From NCBI RefSeq assembly GCF_011927665.1, contig NZ_JAATJA010000001.1:1221019-1285018 (forward strand): DNA of 64,000 bases, given 5' to 3'. This stretch comes from Desulfobaculum xiamenense (GTDB lineage: Bacteria; Desulfobacterota; Desulfovibrionia; Desulfovibrionales; Desulfovibrionaceae). Each line of letters begins with the position of its first letter. The stretch's first letter is position 1. Position numbers and translations under genes: made by a program. The notes below the pieces were generated by a model, which was not told where the DNA came from, searched no databases, and saw only the letters and a program-made list of their open reading frames with translations. Below are positions 17,992 to 26,145 of the stretch, one piece after another.

Positions 17992-19209
17992 ATGATGTAC
18001 CGACGCCCCATCCTCATCCTGTTCGTCATCGCGACGCTAGCCCTCGCGGCCCTGCCCTGCGCCGCCGACGACGCATACGAGAGCGTGGGAAGCGTCGGCT
18101 ACATCGACTGGACGCGCCAACGCGCCATCGCCTCGGGCACGGGCTTCCCGCCCCCCGGCCTGCGCGACCCCGCACGCGCCCACGCCGCCGCACGCCGCGC
18201 CGCCGTGCTCGACGCACGCCGCAACCTGCTGGAGGTCGTCCGGCAGGTACGCATCGACTCTTCGACGCTCGTGGAAAATCTCATCACGACGAGCGACACC
18301 GTGCAGGCAAGCGTAACCGGAGCCTTACGCGGTTCGGAAATCGAATCGGAACGGCCCCTCCCGGACGGCGGCGTCACGGTGACCGTGGGCATGGCGCTCA
18401 CCGGCGAACTGGCCCGAGAACTCATGGCCGCCGCGCCCGTTGCCCCGACCTCGTCACCATCGGCCACCACTCCCACCCTGCAGGAGCGCTACGCATCCGA
18501 CCGGCTCGCCGCCGCCGACCAGCGCATGGCCGTCCTCGACGCACGCATCCGCGACCTCGAAGGCCAACTGGCCAGCCTTACCCGCGAACTCCACTTCGCG
18601 CGCCAATCTGCCCAAACGCCAACACGCCCCGCCCCAACGCCAAACACGCAGGACGCGACACAACGCGCGCTGGCAGAGCTGTCCCGGCGACTCCGTGCGC
18701 TTGAGGCACGGCAGTCCACCCCCCCGGAGCAGACGGCCGTTCCCGCATCCTCGCCGCATCCTGCAGCGTCGAACCCGACGTCCCAGCCTTCGCCCAGCCA
18801 CGCGCTCGCGGCATCGAATCCAGCCCCATCCGCCGCCCCAGCGCCCGCCCCAACACCCGCTCCGGAAACGCTGGCGCAAGTCCAAAACGCTTCTGGCCTC
18901 GTCATCGACGCGCGCGGGACAAACTTTCGCCCATCCCTCAAGCCGCGCCTGACGCATGGCGGCGAAGTGCTCTTCCCCGGTCCCGGCGCGGACTTCGACA
19001 CGGCGGTGAGTTCCGGCTTCGTACGCTACTACCGCGACATCACCGAGGCCCAGCGGGCCGAACGCGCCGGATCTTCACCGCTGACCCTCGCCGCACGCGG
19101 CAACGGATCGGACCTCGAACTCGACGACGAATCCGCCGCCGCCCTGCGCCACCTGCTGCGTTCCCCGTCCAACATCCTTGACCGGTGCCGGGTGGTCGTG
19201 GTCTTCTAG
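17992..19209 (+). CDS. LPP20-like secreted protein with Pro/Ala-rich linker
   Basis: This 405-residue protein has a cleavable signal peptide (LALAALPCAADD). Residues 27-145 resemble the LPP20 family (GSVGYIDWTRQRAIASGTG, then ARAHAAARRAAVLDARRNLLE). A coiled-coil stretch follows (about 165-210), then a low-complexity Pro/Ala/Ser linker (about 240-300) and a small folded C-terminus ending RCRVVVVF. The start is ATG 17992. It lies between the DUF799 beta-helix lipoprotein and a UPF0280 gene with 10 and 6 nt gaps, so the three form one operon, probably for an envelope structure. Confidence 0.7.
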   Translation: MMYRRPILILFVIATLALAALPCAADDAYESVGSVGYIDWTRQRAIASGTGFPPPGLRDPARAHAAARRAAVLDARRNLLEVVRQVRIDSSTLVENLITTSDTVQASVTGALRGSEIESERPLPDGGVTVTVGMALTGELARELMAAAPVAPTSSPSATTPTLQERYASDRLAAADQRMAVLDARIRDLEGQLASLTRELHFARQSAQTPTRPAPTPNTQDATQRALAELSRRLRALEARQSTPPEQTAVPASSPHPAASNPTSQPSPSHALAASNPAPSAAPAPAPTPAPETLAQVQNASGLVIDARGTNFRPSLKPRLTHGGEVLFPGPGADFDTAVSSGFVRYYRDITEAQRAERAGSSPLTLAARGNGSDLELDDESAAALRHLLRSPSNILDRCRVVVVF

Positions 19210-19215
19210 CCCGCC

Positions 19216-19962
19216 ATGACACACGCCATCCATACCGCCTCCCACCGCGCCTACCGTTCCGGCGTCCGCCCCCGCGACGGCGAAACCGCCTTCCAGACCG
19301 TCATCGAGGAAACCGACCTCTACATCGTTGCCGCATCGGACCTTTCGCGGCAGACCATGGACGCCGTGCGCGAGCTACGCGGCCAACTCAAGGCGTGGTT
19401 CGCCCTCCAGCCGGAATTCGCAAGCAGTCTTATCCCCGTGGACGTTCCCGCCTCCGCGCCAGACATCATCCGCCGCATGGCCGAGGCCGCCCGCCCCTGC
19501 GGAGTCGGCCCCATGGCCGCCGTGGCAGGTACCGTGGCCCAGATGGTGGCCGAACGCCTCGCGCCGTTCAGCGCGGATGTGCTGGTGGAAAACGGCGGCG
19601 ACCTGTACATGCGCTCCTCGCGCCCCCGCACCTGCGCCATCCTCGCCGACCCGGAAGGCGGGGCCTCCATCGGCCTGAATCTCAAGCCCGCAGACTTTCC
19701 GCTGTCGCTGTGCGCCTCGTCGGCCACCATCGGGCACTCCCTGAGCCTCGGACACGGCGACCTCGTCGTGGTCCGCTCACGCAGCGCCAGCCTCGCCGAC
19801 GCGTCCGCCACGGCCCTGTGCAACATTATCCGTGATGGGCGCGACCTGCGCCACGTCACCGACGCCGCGCAGGCCCTGCATGCCCATGGTCTGGACGGCG
19901 TCTTCGCGCAGTGCGGATCGGCCATCGCCGTGTGGGGCGACATGGAACTCGTTGCCCTGTAA
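19216..19962 (+). CDS. UPF0280 family protein (ApbE-like)
   Basis: This 248-residue protein matches the UPF0280 family, which is related in fold to the ApbE flavin transferases and common in methanogens and sulfate reducers. The family signature is clear: RPCGVGPMAAVAGTVAQMV followed by DVLVENGGDLYMRS, and later SLCASSATIGHSLSLG. It is the last gene of the operon with the lipoprotein and LPP20-like genes. The biochemical role of UPF0280 is not established. Confidence 0.85.
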   Translation: MTHAIHTASHRAYRSGVRPRDGETAFQTVIEETDLYIVAASDLSRQTMDAVRELRGQLKAWFALQPEFASSLIPVDVPASAPDIIRRMAEAARPCGVGPMAAVAGTVAQMVAERLAPFSADVLVENGGDLYMRSSRPRTCAILADPEGGASIGLNLKPADFPLSLCASSATIGHSLSLGHGDLVVVRSRSASLADASATALCNIIRDGRDLRHVTDAAQALHAHGLDGVFAQCGSAIAVWGDMELVAL

Positions 19963-19996
19963 TCCCCCCGCATTCTTCCTTCCCTTCCACAGGCCA

Positions 19997-20028
19997 TAAA
20001 AAAAGAAGCCCCGGCGAACCGGGGCTTC
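19997..20028 (-). terminator. Terminator of glpAB
   Basis: A perfect ten-bp stem GAAGCCCCGG/CCGGGGCTTC (20005-20028) with a four-nt loop is followed on the minus strand by seven T residues. It ends the glpA-glpB transcript. The plus side has no T tract. Confidence 0.85.
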
Positions 20029-20063
20029 CTGAAGAGCTTGTCAACAACTGGCGGCTTGCGCGT

Positions 20064-21350
20064 CTAGCGCTTTGCGGCCAGCGCCTCCACTGCGGTGAAG
20101 GCGGAGACCACGGACACGCCGCATCCACACTTCTCGCGCATCCAGTCCTGATGAGCGAGGATGGAGCCGCAGGCGTGGAGCCGCTCGAACAGCGGGCGGC
20201 CTTCGGCGTCCACGGGGCGGAAGCTGTCGTCCGTCTCCACACCGGCTCGGTTGACGGGGTGTCCCTCGGCGCGCAGGAAATCCGTTCCGTGCCACTCGTC
20301 CCGCTCGGCGGGCTGAACCACCGGCAGCTCGAACACGGTTTCGGAAATCTCGCGGCGTCCTGCGTAAAGACCGCCGCCAAGGAAACGACCCGTGGCGAGA
20401 ATCACCGAACGAGCATGCACGGTGTATTCGACCTCGTTGAAGCCCACGCCAAGCACGAACTCGTCCGAAGCCTCGTCGAAACGCGCCGTCAGCACCTTCT
20501 TCTGGCGGAAGAGGGAAACGCCACGTCTGGTCACCTGCTCGTCGTAGGCTTCCTTGAGACGCAGCCCCGGAACGCTCGGCGGCAGCGAGGGAATCTCGAA
20601 GACCGGAACGCCAAGGCGCTCGCCCAGATCGTCCATGACCTCGCGCGTGCGGTAAATGCCAAGCACGGCGGGCAGGCCCACCGCTGCGGCGTCGCCCAGA
20701 TGGGGACGGATGGCCGCGGCCAGCTCCTCGCGGTTTCCGGAGAATTCCAGAGCCTGCGCCAACTGCTGGGGATACAGCTCACCCGTTTCCTCGCAGCCGG
20801 GAAATTCGACCACCGCATGACGCAGACCGGGCCAGCGCTTGCCCTGCACTGTGGCGAGAAGGCGGGGGCTGAAGCCCTTGAGTCCACGAAAGCCCACAAA
20901 CAGGCAGGGCTTGCGGTCACGCGCGGCCTCCACTCCGGCCCACATGGATTCGGGCACGGCGTAGGTGCGCTTGAAGGTGCCCATGGCGGTCAGCACGTCG
21001 GTGTTCCGGTCGCCTGCGGTCCGATAGTCCAGCCCGGCTTCACGGAAGAAACCGATAAACTCGTCCATGGCTGCACGCACGCGCTCGACGGCGACATGCG
21101 CATAGGGATGACCGGGAATATCGGCGGCCACGGCCTGCACGGCCGCGAAGGGATCGGTCCAGAGATGTTTGCGGCTGACGGGATGCACGCCCATGACGTC
21201 CATCACGCCGCTGGTGTAGGCGGTCTCGCCCGTGACACCGGTCTGGGCCACGCGCAGGCCGCGGGAAACGGCGAAGACCGTTGCGGCCATGCCCGCCACG
21301 CCAGTGCCGACGACCATCAGGTCGCAATGCAGAATGTTGTTCTCGGACAT
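20064..21350 (-). CDS. glpB: Anaerobic glycerol-3-phosphate dehydrogenase subunit B
   Basis: GlpB is the FMN-binding subunit of the anaerobic glycerol-3-phosphate dehydrogenase, which oxidises sn-glycerol-3-phosphate to dihydroxyacetone phosphate and passes electrons to the quinone pool. This 428-residue protein begins with a dinucleotide-fold motif (CDLMVVGTGVAGMAATVFA) and continues with the GlpB-typical TSGVMDVMGVHP. The C-terminal part has VILATGRFLGGGLYAGR. It starts four nt after glpA. A terminator directly follows, and no glpC (iron-sulfur membrane anchor) is present. Confidence 0.92.
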   Translation of the reverse strand: MSENNILHCDLMVVGTGVAGMAATVFAVSRGLRVAQTGVTGETAYTSGVMDVMGVHPVSRKHLWTDPFAAVQAVAADIPGHPYAHVAVERVRAAMDEFIGFFREAGLDYRTAGDRNTDVLTAMGTFKRTYAVPESMWAGVEAARDRKPCLFVGFRGLKGFSPRLLATVQGKRWPGLRHAVVEFPGCEETGELYPQQLAQALEFSGNREELAAAIRPHLGDAAAVGLPAVLGIYRTREVMDDLGERLGVPVFEIPSLPPSVPGLRLKEAYDEQVTRRGVSLFRQKKVLTARFDEASDEFVLGVGFNEVEYTVHARSVILATGRFLGGGLYAGRREISETVFELPVVQPAERDEWHGTDFLRAEGHPVNRAGVETDDSFRPVDAEGRPLFERLHACGSILAHQDWMREKCGCGVSVVSAFTAVEALAAKR

Positions 21351-21354
21351 GGCG

Positions 21355-22920
21355 CTACTCCTCCATCCCGTTGTCGTTGCCGAGTTCGAGGTCGAACAGG
21401 CCGCAGTGGATGGCCTCCTGAAGCTCGGCCTGGCTCATCTGCGGTCCCCAAAGGATGGAACGCTTGCCGCGCCAACGCTCGCCGATGAATTCGCGCAGGG
21501 CGTCGAGGCCTTCGTCGCCCTCGAACATGCCGCGCTCGTACATGTGGCCGGTCAGACGCATGCCGCAGGTGGAACCCTGACAGCTACCCTTGCCCACGCG
21601 GCTACGACGGCCAATGGCCTTCATACGCGGCGCTCCGCCGTCTGCGCTGAAGGAGTCGATAATCTGGTCCACGGCGGACACGGGCACCATCTCGCACTCG
21701 CACAGAAGCTGGTCATCGCGGTCGTGGCCCTTGAGCCAGATTTTGGGGGCGACGCCCGGCTCGGTCCAGCGGCATTCCGCCGCCTGCGGCAGGGGTTCGG
21801 TGCGTGTGAGGCACGGCGCGGTAACGCCAAGGCGCTCGCAGACGAGATTCGCGGTGCGCTCCGCCATGAGGCGATAGGTGGTCAGCTTGCCACTGGTGAT
21901 GGTCACGAAATTTTCGAGTCCGTCCTCCTCGTGGCCAAGCAGCGTGAAGCCGCGGCTAACGGTGCGGTCGCTACCGCCCTTGCCGCTTTTCACCAGCGGG
22001 CGCACGCCTGCGTAGGCGCGCACGTAGCGCGTGGTCTCCAGCGAGGGGATAAGCCCCACCATCTGGTCGATGTTGCGGTCGACCTCGGCGATGGAGGGAC
22101 GAATGTCGTCCAGCCTGTCCACGCGCACGGAGGTGGTGCCAAGGATGGACACCGTGCCGCCGGGCACGAGAATGTCGCCGTCTCCCGGAGGACGCAGACG
22201 GTTGATGACGCGCTTGGCCATGCGGGAGTGGGTGATGAGTAGCGTGCCCTTGGAATAGAGCATCTCGATGTGCCCGCCAGCCAGCGCGGCCATCTCTCCG
22301 GCCCACGCGCCGGCGGCGTTGACAATGACGTCGGCCTCCACGCGAACCTCGCGGCCCGTGCGGGTCTCCACGAGACGCGCGGCGGTGATGCGGCCGCCCT
22401 CGCGCTCGAAGCCCACCACGCGGGTACGGCGCAAGAAGCGGGAGCCGAGGGTCACGGCCTGGGCCATGTTGTCGAGGGACAGACGGAAAGGATCGACGGA
22501 GGCGTCCTCCACCTCCCATGCGGCAAAGACCCTGTCGGACAGCACAGGCTCCATTTCGCGGGCCTGCGCGGGTTCGAGAGGCGTCGCGCTCAGTCCGGCG
22601 CGGGCGCAGTAGGTGCCGAAGTCGGCCGCGTACTGCTCGTCGTCACCCTCGACGGCGGCGAAGATGCCGCCCGTATTCTCGATGCAGTGGGGCGCGAGGC
22701 GCTTGAGGATCAAGCCTTCTTCGCGGCACTCGGCCGCGGCCTCGGGGTCGCTGAAGACATAGCGGCCGCCGGAATGCAGCAGGCCGTGGTTGCCACCGGA
22801 GGCCCCGGCGTTGATGTCCCTTGCCTCGGCGAGCACGCAGTGCACGCCGCGCAGGGCGAGATCCCGGGCAATGCCGGTTCCCGTCACGCCGCCACCGATA
22901 ATGAGTACCTGTGTGCGCAC
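21355..22920 (-). CDS. glpA: Anaerobic glycerol-3-phosphate dehydrogenase subunit A
   Basis: This is the FAD-dependent catalytic subunit, 521 residues (E. coli GlpA has 542). The N-terminus VLIIGGGVTGTGIARDLALRG is the FAD dinucleotide fold, followed by GASGGNHGLLHSGGRY. The C-terminal 100 residues carry a BFD-type [2Fe-2S] segment with CECE and GSCQGSTCGMRL. The true start is GTG 22920: on the minus strand AAGGAG lies six nt upstream, while the longer frame to 22992 adds a basic stretch without a ribosome site. It is translated with glpB, four nt apart. Confidence 0.93.
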   Translation of the reverse strand: MRTQVLIIGGGVTGTGIARDLALRGVHCVLAEARDINAGASGGNHGLLHSGGRYVFSDPEAAAECREEGLILKRLAPHCIENTGGIFAAVEGDDEQYAADFGTYCARAGLSATPLEPAQAREMEPVLSDRVFAAWEVEDASVDPFRLSLDNMAQAVTLGSRFLRRTRVVGFEREGGRITAARLVETRTGREVRVEADVIVNAAGAWAGEMAALAGGHIEMLYSKGTLLITHSRMAKRVINRLRPPGDGDILVPGGTVSILGTTSVRVDRLDDIRPSIAEVDRNIDQMVGLIPSLETTRYVRAYAGVRPLVKSGKGGSDRTVSRGFTLLGHEEDGLENFVTITSGKLTTYRLMAERTANLVCERLGVTAPCLTRTEPLPQAAECRWTEPGVAPKIWLKGHDRDDQLLCECEMVPVSAVDQIIDSFSADGGAPRMKAIGRRSRVGKGSCQGSTCGMRLTGHMYERGMFEGDEGLDALREFIGERWRGKRSILWGPQMSQAELQEAIHCGLFDLELGNDNGMEE

Positions 22921-23054
22921 GAAATTCTCCTTTGACTTCCGCCTCGGCGTGCCTCCGCGACGGAGCGCGCCCCCGCCGGAGCGAGGGCGCACATTTCCAT
23001 TGTAAATGATGCTTCCGCGGGCGGATATTGCGCGTCAGGCCGCCCCTGTCAACA

Positions 23055-24239
23055 TCATTTTCCCGCGAGGTGTGCCTTGATGCACTCGCCGAGGCGCTTC
23101 ATGCCCTCGTCGATCACCTCTTCGGATGCATTGGAGAAGTTGAGGCGCATGGTGTTGTCGCCCCCACCGTCCACATAGAACGGCTTTCCGGGCACGAAGG
23201 CCACCTTGCGTGCGATGGCGGCGTCGAACAGCTCCATGATCGGACGCTTCGTCGGCAGCTCCGCCCACAGGAACATGCCGCCCTCGGGACGAGTGACCTT
23301 GACCTCCTCGGGGAAGTAGGCCTCGGCGGCGGCGAGCATGGCGCGGCCCTGACGGCCGTAGCGCTCGCGGATGCGGGCGATGTGCTGATCGATGTCGTTG
23401 TCCATGAGGTAGCGGTACATGATGCGCTGGGCCACGGTGCCGGTGTGCAGGTCTGCGGCCTGCTTGGCGGTGACGAGGCTCTGGCGGATCTCGGGGCTGG
23501 TCGCGACCCAGCCGAGGCGGAAGCCCGGTGCGGCGATCTTGGAGAACGATCCCATGAGCATGCTATTCTCAGGACGCAGGCCGTAGAGCGGCGGCACGTT
23601 CTCGCCACGGAAGCGCAGTTCGCCGTAGGGATTGTCCTCGGCGAAAATGACGTCGGTACCCTTCAGGATGTCGGCCACGGCCTGCCGCTTCTCGCGGGTG
23701 TAGGTGAGGCCGGAGGGATTCTGGAAGCTGGTCACGGCGTAGAACAGGCGTGCGCCGTCCTTCACCGCGCGCTCAAGGGCGTCGAGGTCAGGGCCGTCGT
23801 CTTCGAGCGGCACGCCCACGAACTTCGGTCCGTACATGGAGAACGCCTGAATGGCACCCAGATAGCCCGGGGACTCCATGATGACCGTGTCGCCATTGTT
23901 GAGGAAAATCTTGCCCATGAGGTCGAGGCCCTGCTGGGAGCCGCTGGTGATGACGATGTCATCGGCGGTGACGTTCAGACCCTGCCGGTCGCGATAACGC
24001 GCGGCGATCCACTCGCGCAGGGGCTGGTAGCCCTCGGTGGTGGCGTACTGCAGGACGTGCGCGCCATCCTCGGTGATGACACGCGCGGCGGCCTCGGCAA
24101 AGGCCTCCACGGGGAACAGGTCGGGATTGGGAAGGCCACCGGCAAAGGAAATGATCGACGAATCCTGCGTGACCTTGAGAATTTCGCGAATGAACGACCT
24201 GGGCACGGACTCCATCCGCGCCGCGAATCTCAGCGACAT
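23055..24239 (-). CDS. PLP-dependent class I/II aminotransferase (LysN/2-aminoadipate-type)
   Basis: This 394-residue fold-type I aminotransferase resembles the LysN/AAT-II branch and the catalytic half of MocR regulators. Landmarks are ISFAGGLPNPDLFPVEAF near the start, TSGSQQGLDLMGKIF, the AEDNPYGELRF Asp-Tyr pair, and the PLP lysine in LMGSFSKIAAPGFRLGW. No N-terminal GntR domain is present. The start MSLRFAARM at 24239 has GAGG eight nt upstream. The frame stays open a further 120 codons upstream, but a predicted promoter at 24526-24553 limits that extension. Substrate is not determined; 2-oxoglutarate-linked transamination of an aromatic or branched amino acid is plausible. Confidence 0.85.
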   Translation of the reverse strand: MSLRFAARMESVPRSFIREILKVTQDSSIISFAGGLPNPDLFPVEAFAEAAARVITEDGAHVLQYATTEGYQPLREWIAARYRDRQGLNVTADDIVITSGSQQGLDLMGKIFLNNGDTVIMESPGYLGAIQAFSMYGPKFVGVPLEDDGPDLDALERAVKDGARLFYAVTSFQNPSGLTYTREKRQAVADILKGTDVIFAEDNPYGELRFRGENVPPLYGLRPENSMLMGSFSKIAAPGFRLGWVATSPEIRQSLVTAKQAADLHTGTVAQRIMYRYLMDNDIDQHIARIRERYGRQGRAMLAAAEAYFPEEVKVTRPEGGMFLWAELPTKRPIMELFDAAIARKVAFVPGKPFYVDGGGDNTMRLNFSNASEEVIDEGMKRLGECIKAHLAGK

Positions 24240-24803
24240 TGGAAGAACCTCGTTTCGTTGCGGGTGAGAACGGAAATGTGTCTCTACGGACCGCAGGATG
24301 GACGCGCGCGGCAGGGCACAGCCTGCGCCAGCGCACGTGGCACACCACGGAGCGTGGAACGCGTCCGGCATCGCACCGATGCGGCCGTCTGGCCGCCCGG
24401 CGGACCACCGTCCGCGCATTTCACGATGTTGCGCCCGGGCGTAGCGCGGCAGGGCCATGTGTTGCGTATGGCCCAAACCTCCGCCGTTGCGTGCTTTTCC
24501 CGGCGCTCCTTCAGCTATGGCGATGATTCTAGTCAAACCCCTTCCGATTTCAACACATTTCGCTGACGTTCGCCGCAATCTTCCAGCGCGTCGCCGCAAT
24601 CCCGCATCAGCATTCCTCGTGAACGTCCAGCCTTGTCATGTGTCCGGATATGCTGCACAGTGCTCGCGCATGCGGCCAGCGCCACGGCTCATCCGCCGCG
24701 AAACCCGCGCGGACACGCCATCGACGCAGGCCCGATCGGAGCATCACCCCACGGCCGCATCCCGCCGGGACAGTGGCCCCACCCCGAACAGGAGTGACGC
24801 CGG
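24240..24803. other. 563-nt divergent intergenic region
   Basis: This region separates the leftward aminotransferase from rightward marR. It holds the aminotransferase promoter and leader. I saw no tRNA, no recognised riboswitch and no convincing small gene. The MarR protein may bind between the divergent genes, but I could not pick out a clear palindrome. Confidence 0.5.
24526..24553 (-). promoter_or_regulatory. Predicted promoter of the aminotransferase gene
   Basis: On the minus strand TTGAAA (24553-24548) and TAGAAT (24531-24526) are 16 nt apart. The predicted transcript start near 24519 leaves a leader of about 280 nt. Confidence 0.45.
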
Positions 24804-25250
24804 ATGGACCGCACCGACACGCTGACCAGCCTGCTCGCCGAATTCCTCGGGCGCATCTCGTCGTGGGAGCACCACGCCGTGCGCGACGAGACGCTCACCC
24901 TGCCCCAGATGCATTGCATCGAAATTCTCGGCACACACGGTCCCATGCGGATGAAGGAGCTGGCCGAGCGAATGGGGGTGACCACCGGCACACTCACCGT
25001 GCTGGCCGACCGCATGCAGCGCAGGACCCTCGTCACACGCATGCAGCACGAAACGGACCGCCGCGGAGTCGTCCTTGCCGCCACGGACAAGGGACGCGCC
25101 GTCTTCGAGCACTGTCGCGAATTGCACAGCCAGCTCGTCGCCGACATGACGGCCGATTTCACCGACGAGGAAATGACCACCCTCTGCGGGCTGATGGCCC
25201 GCATGACAAACAGGCTGCGCCCTCAAGACGGCGCAGCGGGACACACGTAA
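24804..25250 (+). CDS. MarR family transcriptional regulator
   Basis: This 148-residue winged-helix protein has the MarR core: MKELAERMGVTTGTLTVLADRM (helix-turn-helix) followed by a wing, TRMQHETDRRGVVLAATDKG. Helices at both ends would form the dimer interface. It is followed six nt later by a periplasmic binding-protein gene and is divergent from the aminotransferase, so either or both may be targets. The ligand is unknown. Confidence 0.88.
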   Translation: MDRTDTLTSLLAEFLGRISSWEHHAVRDETLTLPQMHCIEILGTHGPMRMKELAERMGVTTGTLTVLADRMQRRTLVTRMQHETDRRGVVLAATDKGRAVFEHCRELHSQLVADMTADFTDEEMTTLCGLMARMTNRLRPQDGAAGHT

Positions 25251-25256
25251 CGCCTC

Positions 25257-26060
25257 ATGAGCACCCAGCCTCCCCTCACATCGAAACACATTGCCGCGCC
25301 GCCCGCACTGCGGGTACAGCTTCTCGTTCTCACGCTCCTCGCCGCCCTGATCTGCGCCGTACCAGCGCAGGCCACCGCGCGACTCAACGTCGTCTACACG
25401 GAATCCGCGCCATGGAGCATGTCCGTCAACGCAACGCCCTCGGGCATCGCCGTGGACATCCTGCGCGAGGCTGCCAAGCGTGCGGGCATAGGGCTCGACT
25501 TCGTCTCCACCCCGCCGCGCCAGCGCCTGCGCATGCTCGACTCCGGCAAGGCCGATCTCGCCATCGAGACCTTCACCGACAAGGGCCTCGAACGCCACGC
25601 CGACATGCTCACCCCGCCCTATCTGACCCGGCGGATATTCGTCATCTACTCCCTCGCCGAGCGCACGGGCGACTATCCCCGCTACGAAAAGCTGCGCTGG
25701 CATCAGGTGGCCGTGGTTCGCAACCGGACCTACTTCGACCCCTTCTACACGGACAGGACCATCTCCAAGACCTCCTGCCCCACCCTCGGCGACGCCTTCG
25801 CCCGCCTGCTGCGCCACGGCGTGCACGCCGTGGCCACCGAGGAATGCGAAGGCGGCTACTGGCTGGCCACGCATCAGAACCTCGCGCGGGACATCGCCCG
25901 CACCGGCATTTCCTACAACGAATACCGCCCGGTGCACTTCGCCCTGTCCCGCAAGTCGAAGAACGCCGACGCGGCGCAGGCCCTCGGCCCGGCGCTCATT
26001 TCCATGATTCAGGACGGCACCATCGCCGACATCCGCGCCCGCTATCTCATGGGCTATTGA
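25257..26060 (+). CDS. Periplasmic solute-binding protein (SBP family 3)
   Basis: This 267-residue exported protein has a signal peptide (hydrophobic residues about 20-40, ending PAQATA) followed by a family-3 solute-binding fold: LNVVYTESAPWSM, then GIAVDILREAAKRAGI and DSGKADLAIETFTDKG. Such proteins usually bind amino acids or sense them. No permease or ATPase gene is adjacent, so it may work with a distant transporter or a sensor. It shares an operon with marR and ends at a bidirectional terminator. Confidence 0.82.
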   Translation: MSTQPPLTSKHIAAPPALRVQLLVLTLLAALICAVPAQATARLNVVYTESAPWSMSVNATPSGIAVDILREAAKRAGIGLDFVSTPPRQRLRMLDSGKADLAIETFTDKGLERHADMLTPPYLTRRIFVIYSLAERTGDYPRYEKLRWHQVAVVRNRTYFDPFYTDRTISKTSCPTLGDAFARLLRHGVHAVATEECEGGYWLATHQNLARDIARTGISYNEYRPVHFALSRKSKNADAAQALGPALISMIQDGTIADIRARYLMGY

Positions 26061-26078
26061 ATTCACCTCGATAACGCG

Positions 26079-26121
26079 AAAAGCCCCGGCCAACCGACGA
26101 ACTCGGTGACCGGGGCTTTTT
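26079..26121. terminator. Bidirectional terminator
   Basis: AAAAGCCCCGG pairs perfectly with CCGGGGCTTTT, with an inner ACCGA/TCGGT arm. T tracts occur in both directions, so it can end the rightward marR operon and the leftward HD gene. Confidence 0.85.
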
Positions 26122-26145
26122 CTTTCGAAAATGGCGCGGCGTGGG

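Noticed and set aside
23055-24599. MocR-type regulator (GntR plus aminotransferase)
   Set aside because: The long upstream extension has no winged-helix pattern, and a clear start with a ribosome site lies at 24239.
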